In this document: positions 41,501 through 52,228 of the stretch, piece by piece
Position numbering within the stretch: position 1 is the first letter of the stretch
How the letters are laid out: each line of letters begins with the position of its first letter
Assembly: GCA_025201845.1 (NCBI GenBank)
Contig: MU603931.1
Location: 1-64,000, forward strand
Reading direction: 5' to 3'
Source: Martensiomyces pterosporus
Lineage: Eukaryota > Kickxellomycota > Kickxellomycetes > Kickxellales > Kickxellaceae
Length of the DNA stretch: 64,000 bases
Notes under the pieces: model-generated
What the model was told of the DNA's origin: nothing
Databases searched by the model: none
Seen by the model: only the letters and a program-made list of their open reading frames with translations
Translations under genes and position numbers: made by a program

Positions 41501-44363
41501 GTCAATGAGACCCTCGCGGCCACCCATCGCGTGGAAGTAGAACTCCTGCGGCGTCAAGCCGCGCAGGTAGGAGTTTTCGACAAACCCCTTGCTCTCGGGC
41601 GAGTAGTCGTCCTTGGCAAAGTGCGGCAGCGAGCGGTACTTGAAACCGAAGGGAATGCGCTTGCCCTCGACGTTCTGCTGGCCGACACAGGCAGTCATCT
41701 GAGAGACGTTGATGAACGAGCCCTTCGATCCAGAGTCCACCATCTGGCGCACGTTGTTCGTCTCCTTCAGGCGGCGCTGCACCGTCTTGCCAGCCTGGTC
41801 ACGAGCACGGTTGAGCTCTCCGTTGACCTTGTTCTCAAACGTCTCCTTGAGCGTCATGCCGGGCAGGCACTCAAGCTTGTCCTCCTGAGCAGTGCGAATG
41901 ATCTCGTCGACGCGCTCGTAGCACTCCTTGATAATAGTGCCCACAGTCTCCATGGTCGAGTCGTCAGCAATGGTGTCTCCAATGCCGACGCTGAATCCGT
42001 TGTGCTGGAACCACGTGTTGATGACGCGCTGGGTGCCGTCAAAGAAGTGGCGCGTCACCTCGGGCCCAAACTCGTTGAAGATGGTGTGGATAAGGCCGCC
42101 GTCCGAAGCACCGACGGTCTTTTTGCAGACAATGCCGCAGATCAGCTCGCCATTCTCGATGAGAACACGCGTGTCTCCCGGCGAGATCCAAGTGCTCTCG
42201 TCGTCGGGGTGGGTCGAATGGAAGCGTATGCAGTTTGTGCCCTTGGGAATAACGAGGCTGTACACCTGCTTGCCAGACCACAGGGGCTTGGGCTTGAGGA
42301 TGCAAGGCGTAGGAAGGCTGCCATCCCAGTCGGGCAGGCACAGCATGAGAGTCATGACCATGTCGATGTCAAACAAAGTGTCGCGCTTGGTGAACTTGCG
42401 AATCGCACAAAGAGTGTCCTGCACGATGCCCATGACGGGCTTGTTCGACTGAGGCGAAACGACCTGCTTGGGCACCATGCAGATCTCCTTGATCTCGGCA
42501 CGCGTCTCCTCGGACTGGGGCACATGCAGATTCATCTCGTCGCCGTCAAAGTCGGCGTTATAGGGAGATGTGACAGAGAGGTTGAGCCGGAACGTCGAGT
42601 AAGGCATGACCTTGACGCGATGGCCCATCATGGACATCTTGTGGAGCGAGGGCTGCCGGTTGAAGATGATGACATCGTCGTCCATCAAGTGGCGCTCGAC
42701 GCGATAGCCGATCTGCAGCGGAGTGTCTCCGCCGCGCTTGCTGTGGCGGAGATCAATGCGCTCGCCCGTGTCGCGGACCACGTACTTGGCGCCTGGGTGC
42801 TCGTTGGGGCCGTTGCGCACCATCTCCTGCAGCTTGTCGATGTTGTATGGGGTCACAGTCTCGGGGTAAGTGAGGTTGCGTGCGATGCTGCGGGGCACGC
42901 CGACTTGGTCGATCGAGATGTTTGGGTCGCCCGTGATGACCGTGCGTGCAGAAAAGTCGACGCGCTTTCCCATCAGGTTTCCGCGCAGACGGCCCTCCTT
43001 GCCCTTCAGACGCGCACGAATAGACTTGATCGGACGGCCAGACTTTTGCAGGGCCTGCGGCAGCCCCGACAGCTCGTTGTTCATAAAGGTCGCGGTGTGG
43101 AACTGCAGCAGCGCCTCAAACTCCTCGATGATGTGCTGGGGCGCACCCTCCATCTCGCAGCTGCGGACACGGGCGTTTGCCTTCAGGATGTCGTTGAGCT
43201 TGTACGTCAGATCGTCCTCGCTTGAGCGCGTGGCATCCATCTGAATGCTGGGACGCACTGCCATTGGCGGCACAGGCATGACGGTGAGGACCATCCACTC
43301 GGGGCGTGCAAAGTCCGGGTTAACTCCCATGGCAAACGCGTCCTCGTCAGAGATGCGCTTGAGGACCTGGAGCACCTGTGTGACGCTCAGCGCATGCTTG
43401 CCCTCGGGAACGGTGCCGTCGTTTGCGCCTGCCTTGTAGGTGGCGTAGAGCTTGAGGCCATCCTTCCTGAAGGTGGGCTGCTGGTGGCCGCACCCGCCGT
43501 GCTTGTGCTTGCGCGCCTCGCCAAGCATGTCGTTGACCACCTGGCGCGCGCGGTCCTCTTCGGACAAGGGCGCCCCATTGAGCTTCGCTGCAGCGATCTC
43601 GCCCGACGCAGCGTCCTCGCTAGAAACCTCGCAGATAGTACGCGCCTTGCAGATATCCCACACTCGCTTCATTCTCTTGCTGGCATCGGGGATCCGTAGC
43701 GCAGCCTGGAAGGCAGGATCGTCGACGTCGGCCTTGAGCTTTGAGCAGCGCCAGCAAATGCACTCCAGGATCTTCTTGACCTTGGTGATAAACCCGATAT
43801 GGTACACCGGCCGCGCAAGCTCAATATACCCGAAATGGCCAGGGCACTCAGACATGCCCTCGCCACAGGTCTGGCACTTGAAGTTGCGGTCGATAGATCC
43901 CATCCGCGGGTCCAAGAGACCTCCAATTTTAGGCTTGCCGTCCTCATCGCGCAGCTCTGGGTGCTCGATTTTTGCAACCGCCATTTTCTTCTAGCCACCG
44001 GCAAACACACACAAAGCGGCAGGTAGCAGCCAAGGCAGGAATAGGAGGGAGGAGCAGGAGGAAGAACGCATACACCGTGTGCTGGTTAGTAATAGACATG
44101 TTGCAGGCAGCATGCTCTTGCTACTCCCCTCTCAATACATGGGACACATTTCCAGGTTTGGCCTGCCCGCTCAGAGAGCAAGGCCAGGCGCAAAGTGAGC
44201 ACACACCACACAGGCAGAAAGCCAAGTATCGCTTCACAGCATGCCTGCACTGTTGCTTTGCAATGACACCTACAAGCTCGTCTGGCGAAATAATACCGAA
44301 CTGGACGTATTTGACCCTGCGCAAGGGCGCCGAGGAATACGCAAACTGGTAATTGTACGCCAT
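38546..44363 (-). CDS. RPB1: RNA polymerase II largest subunit RPB1
   Basis: The catalytic subunit of RNA polymerase II. Exon 1 (44363-44274) encodes 30 residues ending [11 protein letters not shown]. Intron 1 is 283 bp. Exon 2 (43990-38546) continues [13 protein letters not shown], as in other RPB1 proteins, for 1844 aa in total. The zinc region [19 protein letters not shown], the catalytic [10 protein letters not shown] loop, the bridge-helix block [20 protein letters not shown] and the trigger-loop region [18 protein letters not shown] are all present. The C-terminal domain starts at about residue 1573. Tyr positions at 39364 and 38692 are exactly 32 x 21 nt apart, so there are 32 heptads, mostly YSPTSPS, plus a partial one. 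The tail after it is Ser/Gly/Asn-rich with a run of Ser. The C-terminal coding region is itself a DNA repeat and prone to slippage or misassembly. Confidence 0.98.
38690..39364 (-). repeat. 21-bp tandem repeat encoding the RPB1 heptads
   Basis: Thirty-two units of 21 bp encode heptads, mostly YSPTSPS, with a few variants ([35 protein letters not shown]). Non-consensus heptads occur at positions 1-4, 7, 8, 14, 19 and 32, while the distal half is nearly uniform. The units differ at synonymous sites, so the array is not a recent perfect expansion. Confidence 0.93.
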
Positions 44364-45414
44364 TTTGTGCTATTGCTCAATCTCTTCCTTCGCTGGTCTG
44401 CTACTCGAGCCTCTCCCAAAAGACAGCCGTTGCGCAAATGGGAACTAGAGAAGAAGAGAAAGGAAAGGAGCCGAGGGGGTAGAAGCTGGCAGATCCACTA
44501 GCCGGATTGGCAGCAACAATAAAGTACCGCGGATTAGCGCGTAGGCCAAAGGAAATGCGTAAGGAAAGCAAAGGGTGGCTCCGATTTTCCTTTGTCCAGA
44601 GAAAATGTGGAGGCAAAAGAGGTGCACGCTCTTGCCACTAAACAGCAGGAATATGTATCCGGCGCTTCTGCCTCTCGTTCGTGCGCTGCGGCACTGGGTG
44701 TGTAATAAAAGGAGACGCTAGGTGCACGCGTGTGCGTGGGGGATGTAGTGTCTTTTTTTTTCTTTGATGCAAAGAGATTGTAATGTAAATGAGAGGAGAA
44801 AGGGACAACAGCTGCCCGCGCCAGACACTTGAAGGAACTGGTGTGAGTCAGGCAACCGAAAAGGAAAAAAGGAAAAAGGAAAACCTAGAAATTTATAGAG
44901 GGGTTGAATGGTAGGGAGAGGGAAATCGCAAAGACGCTGCTCTGCTCGCCAATTTGCAAACTGCTCGCCCAGGGTATGCTCTTGCTGTTTTCTAAGGAGT
45001 AAGAAGCCCGAAGAAGCAAGAGAGACGCGTCGGTAGCCTCGACGCCAATGTTGTTTTATTCCAAACCAGCACGCACGGCGCTGCGTTTACTGCCTCTTCT
45101 CCACGGACACGCAGAGCCTCGGTCCTGCCCTCTGCTCTTTTTCCTCTGCAGCGGGCAGCCAGCGCGAACGAGGGAGTGGAAAAATGCGTTGGGGCTGCGC
45201 GGCAGTGGCTGATTATCCTCGCCGCATCTGCGCTGATTGTGCATAATCAGGGGATCGTTGGATCTGCGCTTGCCAAGCGGGCTGCTTGTGTCAGCGTCGG
45301 CTGTGCTGCCCTGGCGAGAGCGGCGCTGTCTGCTGCTGAAGCGCCCCGCTGCGAATTCGGCTGCCTTGGCTCTACTCCATTCTTCATTCCACAAACTCCA
45401 ATCGCAAATAAAAA
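44364..45414. promoter_or_regulatory. Divergent region, RPB1 and prohibitin-1
   Basis: 1.05 kb between divergent start codons. It includes purine-rich tracts on the + strand (around 44855-44885), a T-run at 44752-44762 and an A-rich leader just before the prohibitin ATG. No RNA gene or small protein is supported. Both promoters should lie here. Confidence 0.45.
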
Positions 45415-46391
45415 ATGTCTGCTCGGGCTGTTCAGAGACTTACCAATGCCGCCATTGGACTCGGTCTGGGCGCGGCTGTTGTGCAAGCCAGCATGTATGA
45501 CGGTAAGAGGACATCGATTCAGCGCAACTGGCTATGCTGAATTACGGGAGGGGGGTTTTCTGCCTAGGGGCCACAGTGCTGATGCAGCTACCCACGAGCC
45601 ATGCCGTTTCTCGATAAATAAACAACGTGCTTGTAGTGAAGGGCGGACAGCGCGCTGTTATCTTTGATCGCCTTCAGGGTGTCAAGCAGACGGTCGTTGG
45701 CGAAGGCACGCACTTTTTGGTTCCATGGCTGCAGCGCGCCATCATCTACGACGTCCGCACCCGCCCTCGCCTCATCTCCACCACCACAGGATCGAAGGAC
45801 ATGCAAATGGTGAGCCTCAGCCTCCGTGTTCTCCAGCGCCCCAGCAAGGAGAACCTCCCTCGCTTGTATCAGAGCCTTGGCCTTGACTACGACGAGCGCG
45901 TGCTGCCGTCCATTGGAAACGAGGTTCTCAAGTCGGTTGTTGCGCAGTTTGATGCGAGCGAGCTCATTACGCAGCGCGACATTGTCTCGGCGCGCATTCG
46001 CGAGGAGCTGCTTGCCCGTGCGCAGGAGTTCAACATTGAGCTTGAGGACGTTTCGATCACGCACATGACCTTTGGCAAGGAGTTCACTGTCGCCGTCGAG
46101 AAGAAGCAGATCGCTCAGCAGGAAGCCGAGCGCGCTCGCTTTGTCGTTGAGAAGGCTGAGCAGGAGAAGCAGGCTGCCATTATCCGCGCTGAGGGCGAGG
46201 CTATGGCTGCCGAGCGCATCTCCACTGCCCTGTCAAAGGCGGGTCCTGGCCTTGTCAAGCTCCGCCGCATCGAGGCCTCGCGCGAGATTGCCGAGACGCT
46301 TGCTGGTGCCCGCAGCGTCACCTACCTGCCTTCGTCCAGCGGCGCTCAGGGATCGGGCAGCCAGATGCTTTTGAACATTGGGTCGGCCTAG
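45415..46391 (+). CDS. PHB1: Prohibitin-1
   Basis: Forms ring complexes with prohibitin-2 in the inner mitochondrial membrane, where they act as a scaffold and regulate m-AAA proteolysis. Exon 1 (45415-45502) encodes 29 residues with a membrane segment ([18 protein letters not shown]). Intron 1 is 134 bp (donor GTAAGA, acceptor CTTGTAG), and exon 2 is 45637-46391, giving 280 aa. Family blocks are [63 protein letters not shown] and the strongly conserved [21 protein letters not shown] long coiled coil ([20 protein letters not shown]) precedes VTYLPSSSG. The ending is Gly/Ser-rich and lacks the animal C-terminus. The wording of these blocks fits PHB1 better than PHB2. Confidence 0.95.
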
Positions 46392-46898
46392 AGTTGCTGG
46401 TGCTGCGGTTCTTGCTCGCCATGCATCACGACATGGCTTGCGTGTCTCTTCTTACAGGTTTGCCCTGCCTTTTTGTCTTTCTCTCTTGTCTTAAATCTCA
46501 GGCTGGCCTTCAGCAGCAATCCTTCCCGTCCTTGTGTCCACAGTGCTGTGACACTGGTCTCTATACACCCGACGTGGCCTGTTTGCGAGCCGCGGAGACC
46601 TTTGCAGCCTGCTCAGTCCAACACAACACGTAATCCGCTGCTGGGTGCTTAAACATGCTGGCGCTGCCCAGTCTTGGCTAGCTGGCCAATTGCATGCTCC
46701 AGTCACGTGTGCTGCGCGGTCTTGGCATTGCTGCCAGCAATCTAATATCGCTCCCCTGGAAATCCCAAGCGGCCACTGTGTACGCTGTTTACGCACATAA
46801 CTACAGCCCGCCGTTCGCCGTTCGCCTCTCCTTTCTCTACTCCAATTCCAACTTTTTACGCTGCTTTCTTTCACAATAGCGCCTGCACCCACGATAAA
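46392..46898. other. Spacer between PHB1 and VPS27
   Basis: 507 bp of 3' sequence and VPS27 promoter. The last 150 bp include C/T-rich and AT-rich patches. No gene is seen. Confidence 0.5.
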
Positions 46899-49756
46899 AT
46901 GGTTTCGCGGCTCTTTTACGGAAACCCTATAGAGGAGGATGTCAGTACGTATAGGAACTCATTTGGAGGTCTGATGTAGCAACACGCCCGCCTCCCTTGC
47001 CAGTGCGCACACAGGCGCATCTCTGCATGCACTGGCGCTAGCAACGCTACCGACCACCCTTTGCTTCTCGTATGTGTGCTATGCTGCGGGTCGTGGCTAC
47101 TGTTCTGCTGCAAATGCCCTGCAGCTTCCTGCTTCACTAAACAAATCTTCCCATTTGCCTGGCATTGCACTCTGTTTCAACTGAGCCTTCTTAGACCGCC
47201 TTACATCAGAGGATGTGCCAAACCACCAGCTTGACATGTCTTCAGCGCTGAACTTTGGCGACAAGATACGCTCCAAGGAGTACAGCGCTAAAGAGGTTGC
47301 ACGCACACTACGTAAGCGACTCGAGTTCCCCAACCCAAACGTTCAGATACTGACCCTCAAGCTGACAGACATTTGCGTCAAGAACGGCGGCAGTTTGATC
47401 CAGCTGGAGGTATCCGGCCGCGAGTTTGTCGACGCTACAGTTGCGCTCCTGAGCTCAAAGGTAGGTGTCAAGCGTTTGCGCGTGTCTGGCAGAGATATGT
47501 ATGCATAAAAGCCACCACTTGCTGTGCCAACGTCATCCTTTATGCGCTGGGCTTGGCGCCAATGCCACGGACATGCTGTGGCAAAGCGGCCCGTAGCGGA
47601 TGCAATTCGACCAACAATGGCTGGCAGCGTAACAATGCAAAACTCAGCGACACGGCCGACTCACACGCTAACCCTGACTATAAGCTCTCTTGGTAAGCGG
47701 CCCGTAGCGGATGCAATTCGACCAACAATGGCTGGCAGCGTAACAATGCAAAACTCAGCGACACGGCCGACTCACACGCTAACCCTGCCTAAAAAGCTCT
47801 CTTGGTACACACTTGTAGAGCGGACGTGACTTTGAGCTGCGAGAGCTTATATTGAAGCTCATCCAGGACTGGGCGATACTTTTCCGCGGCAACGATGAGA
47901 TGGGCTACGTCAACGGCGTGTTTGAACGCTTAAAGCGAACTGGATACACATTCCCAACGCCCGACCTCGCATCGGGAGCCGCGATGGTTGACACTGCTAG
48001 TGCGCCAGAGTGGGAGGACAGCGCCCTTTGCCAGCGCTGCCGTACATCGTTTACCTTCACCAACCGGAAGCACCACTGCCGCCACTGTGGAAAGTGCTTC
48101 TGCCAGGATTGCTCGTCAAACAACACACCCATCCCAAAGTTCGCCATCTACGATCCAGTGCGTGTCTGCCATGGCTGCTACCTACGGCTGAAGAAGATTG
48201 TCCCAGATGCTGACAACCAGGAAGACACATCTAGTGGCCAGGGCAGTAGCCCTGCTTGGGGTGGCCAGGCTAGCTCAGCGGCAGCTGCTAAGCCCCTTGT
48301 AGCAGCAGCGTCCACACCAAACATTGACGACGAGGATGAAGACTTGAAGCGCGCTATTGAGCTTTCGCTGCAAGAGTCCCAAAACCGCCCCAACTACGCT
48401 GACTATACGCTCCCAAAGACAACCAGTGCTCCAGCTCCAGCGCCTGCAGCGCCTGCTACGACAGCATACTCCCCTGCGGTAAACTATCCTGCAGTAAACT
48501 ACCCTGCGGTAAACTACCCTGCGGTTCCCAGCGAGCCCCACCCGCTGACCAGTGCCGCTGGCAATCCAGTAGATGAAGACGAGGACGACGACCCTGATCT
48601 TCGTGCCGCAATTGAGGCATCGCTGCGCGACATGCCAGACAGCGCAGTTCCTGACTATATGGCCAACCCCGACCCCGAACCAGCCGTCTACGAGGGAGCA
48701 CGCGAGCTTGACTTTATGCCCCCTGTTGCTGATGAGGAAAAGGACGATGAAGACGACCCACTGACAGCGACCGAGCGTGAGAATGTACAGCTTTTCGAGT
48801 CGCTGCTGGCACGGATCCGCGACAGTGGCCAGGATATCCGGTATGATCCGCAGATCCAGTACCTCCACGAGAGCATCGACCAACTGCACCCAAAGATCAC
48901 AGATGCGATGGATCGTGTTGATCAGAAGCACAAGGAATTCATAAAGCTCCATGACCGCATCATTACAGCTATCAAGATTTATGATCAGCTGCTGGACAAG
49001 CGGCTGCGATCGAGCACCTTTATCACTGCTGAGCCTTCTTCACCAGCCGTCCCCTCGTACCTTCCTGCTCCCCAGTCGATTTACCCGACCCTCCCTGCTC
49101 AGCAGCCTGTGGCAGCGCCTCAGCAGCCTCAACAATCCCAGTACCCACAAGCCCCGCCCAGCGGCGTGTACCCAAATCAGATGGCCTACTCGCTACAGCC
49201 CCCGCAATCCATGATGGCCCCACAAAGCCCGCTTCACGTACCAGCAGCCATGTCGCAGCAAAATCAACAGCATCCGACTGTAACACAGACCCCTCTTGCG
49301 CTCCAGCCTACGTATGTAGACAATCAGCAGCAGCAGCAGCAGTCTGGATCATACCAGCAACTGCCGCCAACCTCTACGTATCTGCAACACCCGACTATAC
49401 CAAACGCTGGCATCGCAATCAGCACTGGTTTCTCTACATCTCCCAGCCACCAATCGCCTATGCCCCTTGCACCGGTGTCTGGCGGTATGGATCCTACGCA
49501 GCAGCAACAGCAGCCAGTGTCACAAGCACAAGTGGCTGCTGCTGCTGCTGCTAGTCCGCTGAATGGCGCGCTATCTCATTCGCCTCCAACCAATCCGTAC
49601 TACGTTCCTCCGCCTGTAGTGCATGCACCCAATATCCCGGTTTTGCAGCCATTGCCGGCCAGGACATCTAGCGCTCCTACTCACCCAGCCCCTGCTGCCC
49701 CGGAAGTAGCAGCAAGCGCACCTCCACCCGAAGAAGCACCGCTGATCGAGTTTTAA
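46899..49756 (+). CDS. VPS27: ESCRT-0 subunit VPS27/HRS
   Basis: Recruits ubiquitinated cargo to endosomes and hands it to ESCRT-I. Three exons, 46899-46944, 47195-47460 and 47819-49756, join in frame to 749 aa. The VHS domain (about residues 5-140) spans all three exons, with NPNVQILTLKLTDICVKNGG. The FYVE zinc finger is at about residues 169-230: WEDSALCQRC, then RKHHCRHCGKCFC and VCHGC. Two ubiquitin-interacting motifs are DEDLKRAIELSLQES (about 277) and DPDLRAAIEASLRDM (about 362). A helical GAT-like core (about 410-490) would pair with HSE1. The last 250 residues are Pro/Gln-rich, with several P-[ST]-x-P motifs that could bind the ESCRT-I UEV domain. The final residues PLIEF resemble a clathrin box. 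The second intron holds a 112-bp tandem duplication. Confidence 0.96.
47583..47806. repeat. 112-bp tandem duplication inside VPS27 intron 2
   Basis: Two direct copies with a period of 112 bp, starting at AAGCGGCCCGTAGCGG (47583 and 47695). They are near-identical, with small differences at the end (CTGACTATAAGC against CTGCCTAAAAAGC). Copy one ends in TTGGTAAG, which looks like a splice donor. The repeat enlarges the intron to 358 bp. Confidence 0.85.
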
Positions 49757-49919
49757 GAGCAGCGGCCAGCTGGCCGGTGTTTAGCAAGGAGTCGTCCTGC
49801 TACAGTAGTTACTGCCTTATATTATTTCTCCTAAGCACGCTACAATTTATGCTCTGTACTGGTTAAATCGTAAAATCCCGAATGGCTGGTGCTCAATATA
49901 CGACTGCAGATCCCTGGCA

Positions 49920-51148
49920 CTACCACTCAATCAGCCTGTCAAAGTGCGTAATGTCTGGCATTCCAAAGTAGTCGAGGTGGTCGGCCACGCCAGTGTCAAT
50001 TGTTGGCCACCTGTATGCGCCATCCAGGTCTTCTCTCACAGTGTTCTGGCACACGTAAAAGTCGCCCTGCCTGTTGATAACGTGGATCTCCAGTGGGTGG
50101 TGCTGGTACCCAAGAATCTGCCATGGCGGGACGTGCGGAACAACATCGGCCTGGTATGTGATCCTGTATGTCTGGTTGCCCAGCATCTGGGTGTAGTACT
50201 CGGCGAATGCTCGGTTGCCCACTCTTGGCTCGCCAAATGTCCACACGCGAATCCTGTCTTTTGAATCCTCGTTGTCCCGAGCATACTCCAAAGCAGATAG
50301 CACTGCGCTCGCTACAAATCGGCAAAGCAGAGCAGCGGCAAGATGGCTTTGTTCATTGCTTGTTCGTTTTCCACCGTGTGGCCTTGGTTTGCTGAAGTGA
50401 AGTTCATGGACTTACCGCCGCCAAGGGAATGCCCAAGAAAGACTATGTTAAATTCTGGAAAGTCGTCAGCGGCTGCGCGGATATTCTTCAGGATATAAGG
50501 ATACGCAGAGTTTGTTGATTGCAGGAACCCAGCATGCACTGCAGAGCCTGGAATTTCGCTGGGAAAGTCCTGGAACACAAACACCGCATCGACTACTGCT
50601 GACCGAATCCTCCTTGTGCCTGTCCATACAACGTATATTTCCCTGTCCTTTGTGTTTACCGCGATGTACCCATCGGAAACAGGGTTTGGATTGTGCCATG
50701 TGGTGTTCAGCACCGTGTTCTTTACTCGGGCAGAGCTGCATGCCTCGCCACAGGTAAACCCATTCGTCTGGCGCAAGAAGTAATATGATACCTCGGCAAA
50801 GCTAGCATGTTTGGCGGGCAAAGGCTGTCCTCTATGTTAGCTGTGGCTGGTACAGGTGCCTGTTCTGATGTCTGTGTGATATTGGGTTGGTGTCTTACCT
50901 CATGTACTTCTTCATGATATCCGTATGCTTCTTGGCTTCGGCTCCCACGTAGGTCTTTCCAGGCACAACATCTAGATCCTGCGCGCAAGCAAACAGAGCC
51001 AGGAGGCAGACGAATGCGCCGACTGTTGCCTATGTGAGCCTCTGCAACCATCGTCACATATCGTCGTTGTTTAGATTTCCCGTGTCTGTGGAGCTTTGGT
51101 GCTAACTTTGAGCGAGTGCTGCCTACTTACCAGTATTTCACGAATCAT
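49920..51148 (-). CDS. Secreted class 3 lipase
   Basis: A fungal lipase of the alpha/beta-hydrolase class 3 type, hydrolysing acylglycerol esters outside the cell. Four exons join to 318 aa: 51148-51131, 51029-50899, 50831-50416 and 50311-49920. Exon 1 is only 18 nt (MIREIL). Exon 2 continues a typical signal peptide, ATVGAFVCLLALFACAQD. The nucleophile elbow GHSLGGASAVLSAL is formed across the exon 3/4 junction, and the junction restores the standard GHSLGGA motif. FGEPRVGN follows the nucleophile. ADVVPHVPP carries the likely catalytic Asp and DHLDYFG the likely His. FTCGEAC and other Cys probably form disulfides. VPS27 ends 163 bp from its stop codon, in convergent orientation. Confidence 0.92.
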
Positions 51149-51883
51149 GGTAATGGGAATAATGGATATCCTCAAAAATAGAGCTGCACAAAGGGAGGGA
51201 CAAGGTTGCTACGTTGACACAGAACCTCCTGCCAGGCCTATTAGATGCTCACCTTCAAGGCAGCACACACACCCATGGTATATGCATGGATGCGCTCCCC
51301 GTCCCCTACCTTCATGGCATCGAAACTATTAGGGTAAATTTGCCTCGTCATTAAACATTTGCATTGGCGTATTACTGCTCTTACCGCTCATGCTTTGCTT
51401 TTCCTTCCTGCCCACCAGCTGCCTGCTTTGGTGTGGATCAGTGGCACAATACCATGGTTAATCCCAACGCCCATTGAGCTGCTGTTGCGGCTGTGAGGAT
51501 GAATGCCCACTACCATATACTAGTGATCTGTATGGCTACCTGGCATGCTTTTCGCATTGCCTGGCCACCAAACTGTGGGCTCCTCACACCTGCAGACACA
51601 GCCAGAGCCTACTTGTCGTTTTTCTTTCTTTCCTACTGATAAGGCTTGCTTGCCGCATGAGGCACTTGGTGTTTTCCTCACCCCTGTGGTGCATGGCCCC
51701 CTGTTAGCCCCAGAATGCATTGGCACCGTGAAGATTGGAGATGTCGGCATGCAGCATATAGGTTGTTGACAGCGAATAGTACTAGATAAGACATAAGAAA
51801 GTAAACATGAAAACAAAAACGATGTCTATTTTACGAGAGATTCTATAACGGATTGAGACAGCCTGCACTTGGTCATCGCGATT
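51149..51883. other. Upstream region of the lipase gene
   Basis: 735 bp with no supported gene. Frames on both strands are short. The region should hold the lipase promoter and the 3' end of the small orphan. Confidence 0.45.
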
Positions 51884-52228
51884 CTATGCGTATACGCTTT
51901 GTGATTTTCCGATGAAGAAATTGTCGAGTTTGTCCATTACACGGCGGTTAAGAAACGAGACCTTTTCCAGGACCGAGGATTTGTTTGGACGCAATACGGT
52001 TCTCACCTTTGCCTTGATCAGGTGGGTCAGATACCCCCCATAGTACCTGTTTTGGCAGTGCGGGCAGCGGTTCCTCCCTCTGTTCAGAAAGTCGCTGGGG
52101 TTTGTGTACAGTGTGTTGCCGTCCTTGACCCCAATCGTAAGATCAGGCAGCGACGCCTTGATGTGGGTGCCGTCAAGCTCGAACGACATATCATGTCGCT
52201 GCGTTGTAGCTAGGGGTTGGGGCTGCAT
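51884..52228 (-). CDS. Small orphan protein with a CPHC motif (possibly last exon)
   Basis: From ATG 52228 the frame encodes 114 aa that I do not recognise. A central stretch NRCPHCQNRYYGGYL has one CxxC pair, half of a zinc ribbon. The C-terminal half is basic and mixed in composition (AKVRTVLRPNKSSVLEKVS), unlike the low-complexity shadow frames around it. The frame stays open six bases upstream of the ATG and further, to a good splice acceptor (TTCTCTCTTAG), so this may be the final exon of a longer gene whose other exons I could not find. No signal peptide or membrane helix is seen. Confidence 0.4.
   Translation of the reverse strand: MQPQPLATTQRHDMSFELDGTHIKASLPDLTIGVKDGNTLYTNPSDFLNRGRNRCPHCQNRYYGGYLTHLIKAKVRTVLRPNKSSVLEKVSFLNRRVMDKLDNFFIGKSQSVYA

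Noticed and set aside
40715..43225. 836-codon + strand open frame opposite RPB1
   Set aside because: A long antisense shadow of a GC-rich, highly conserved gene; it has no start context, no domains and no introns of its own.
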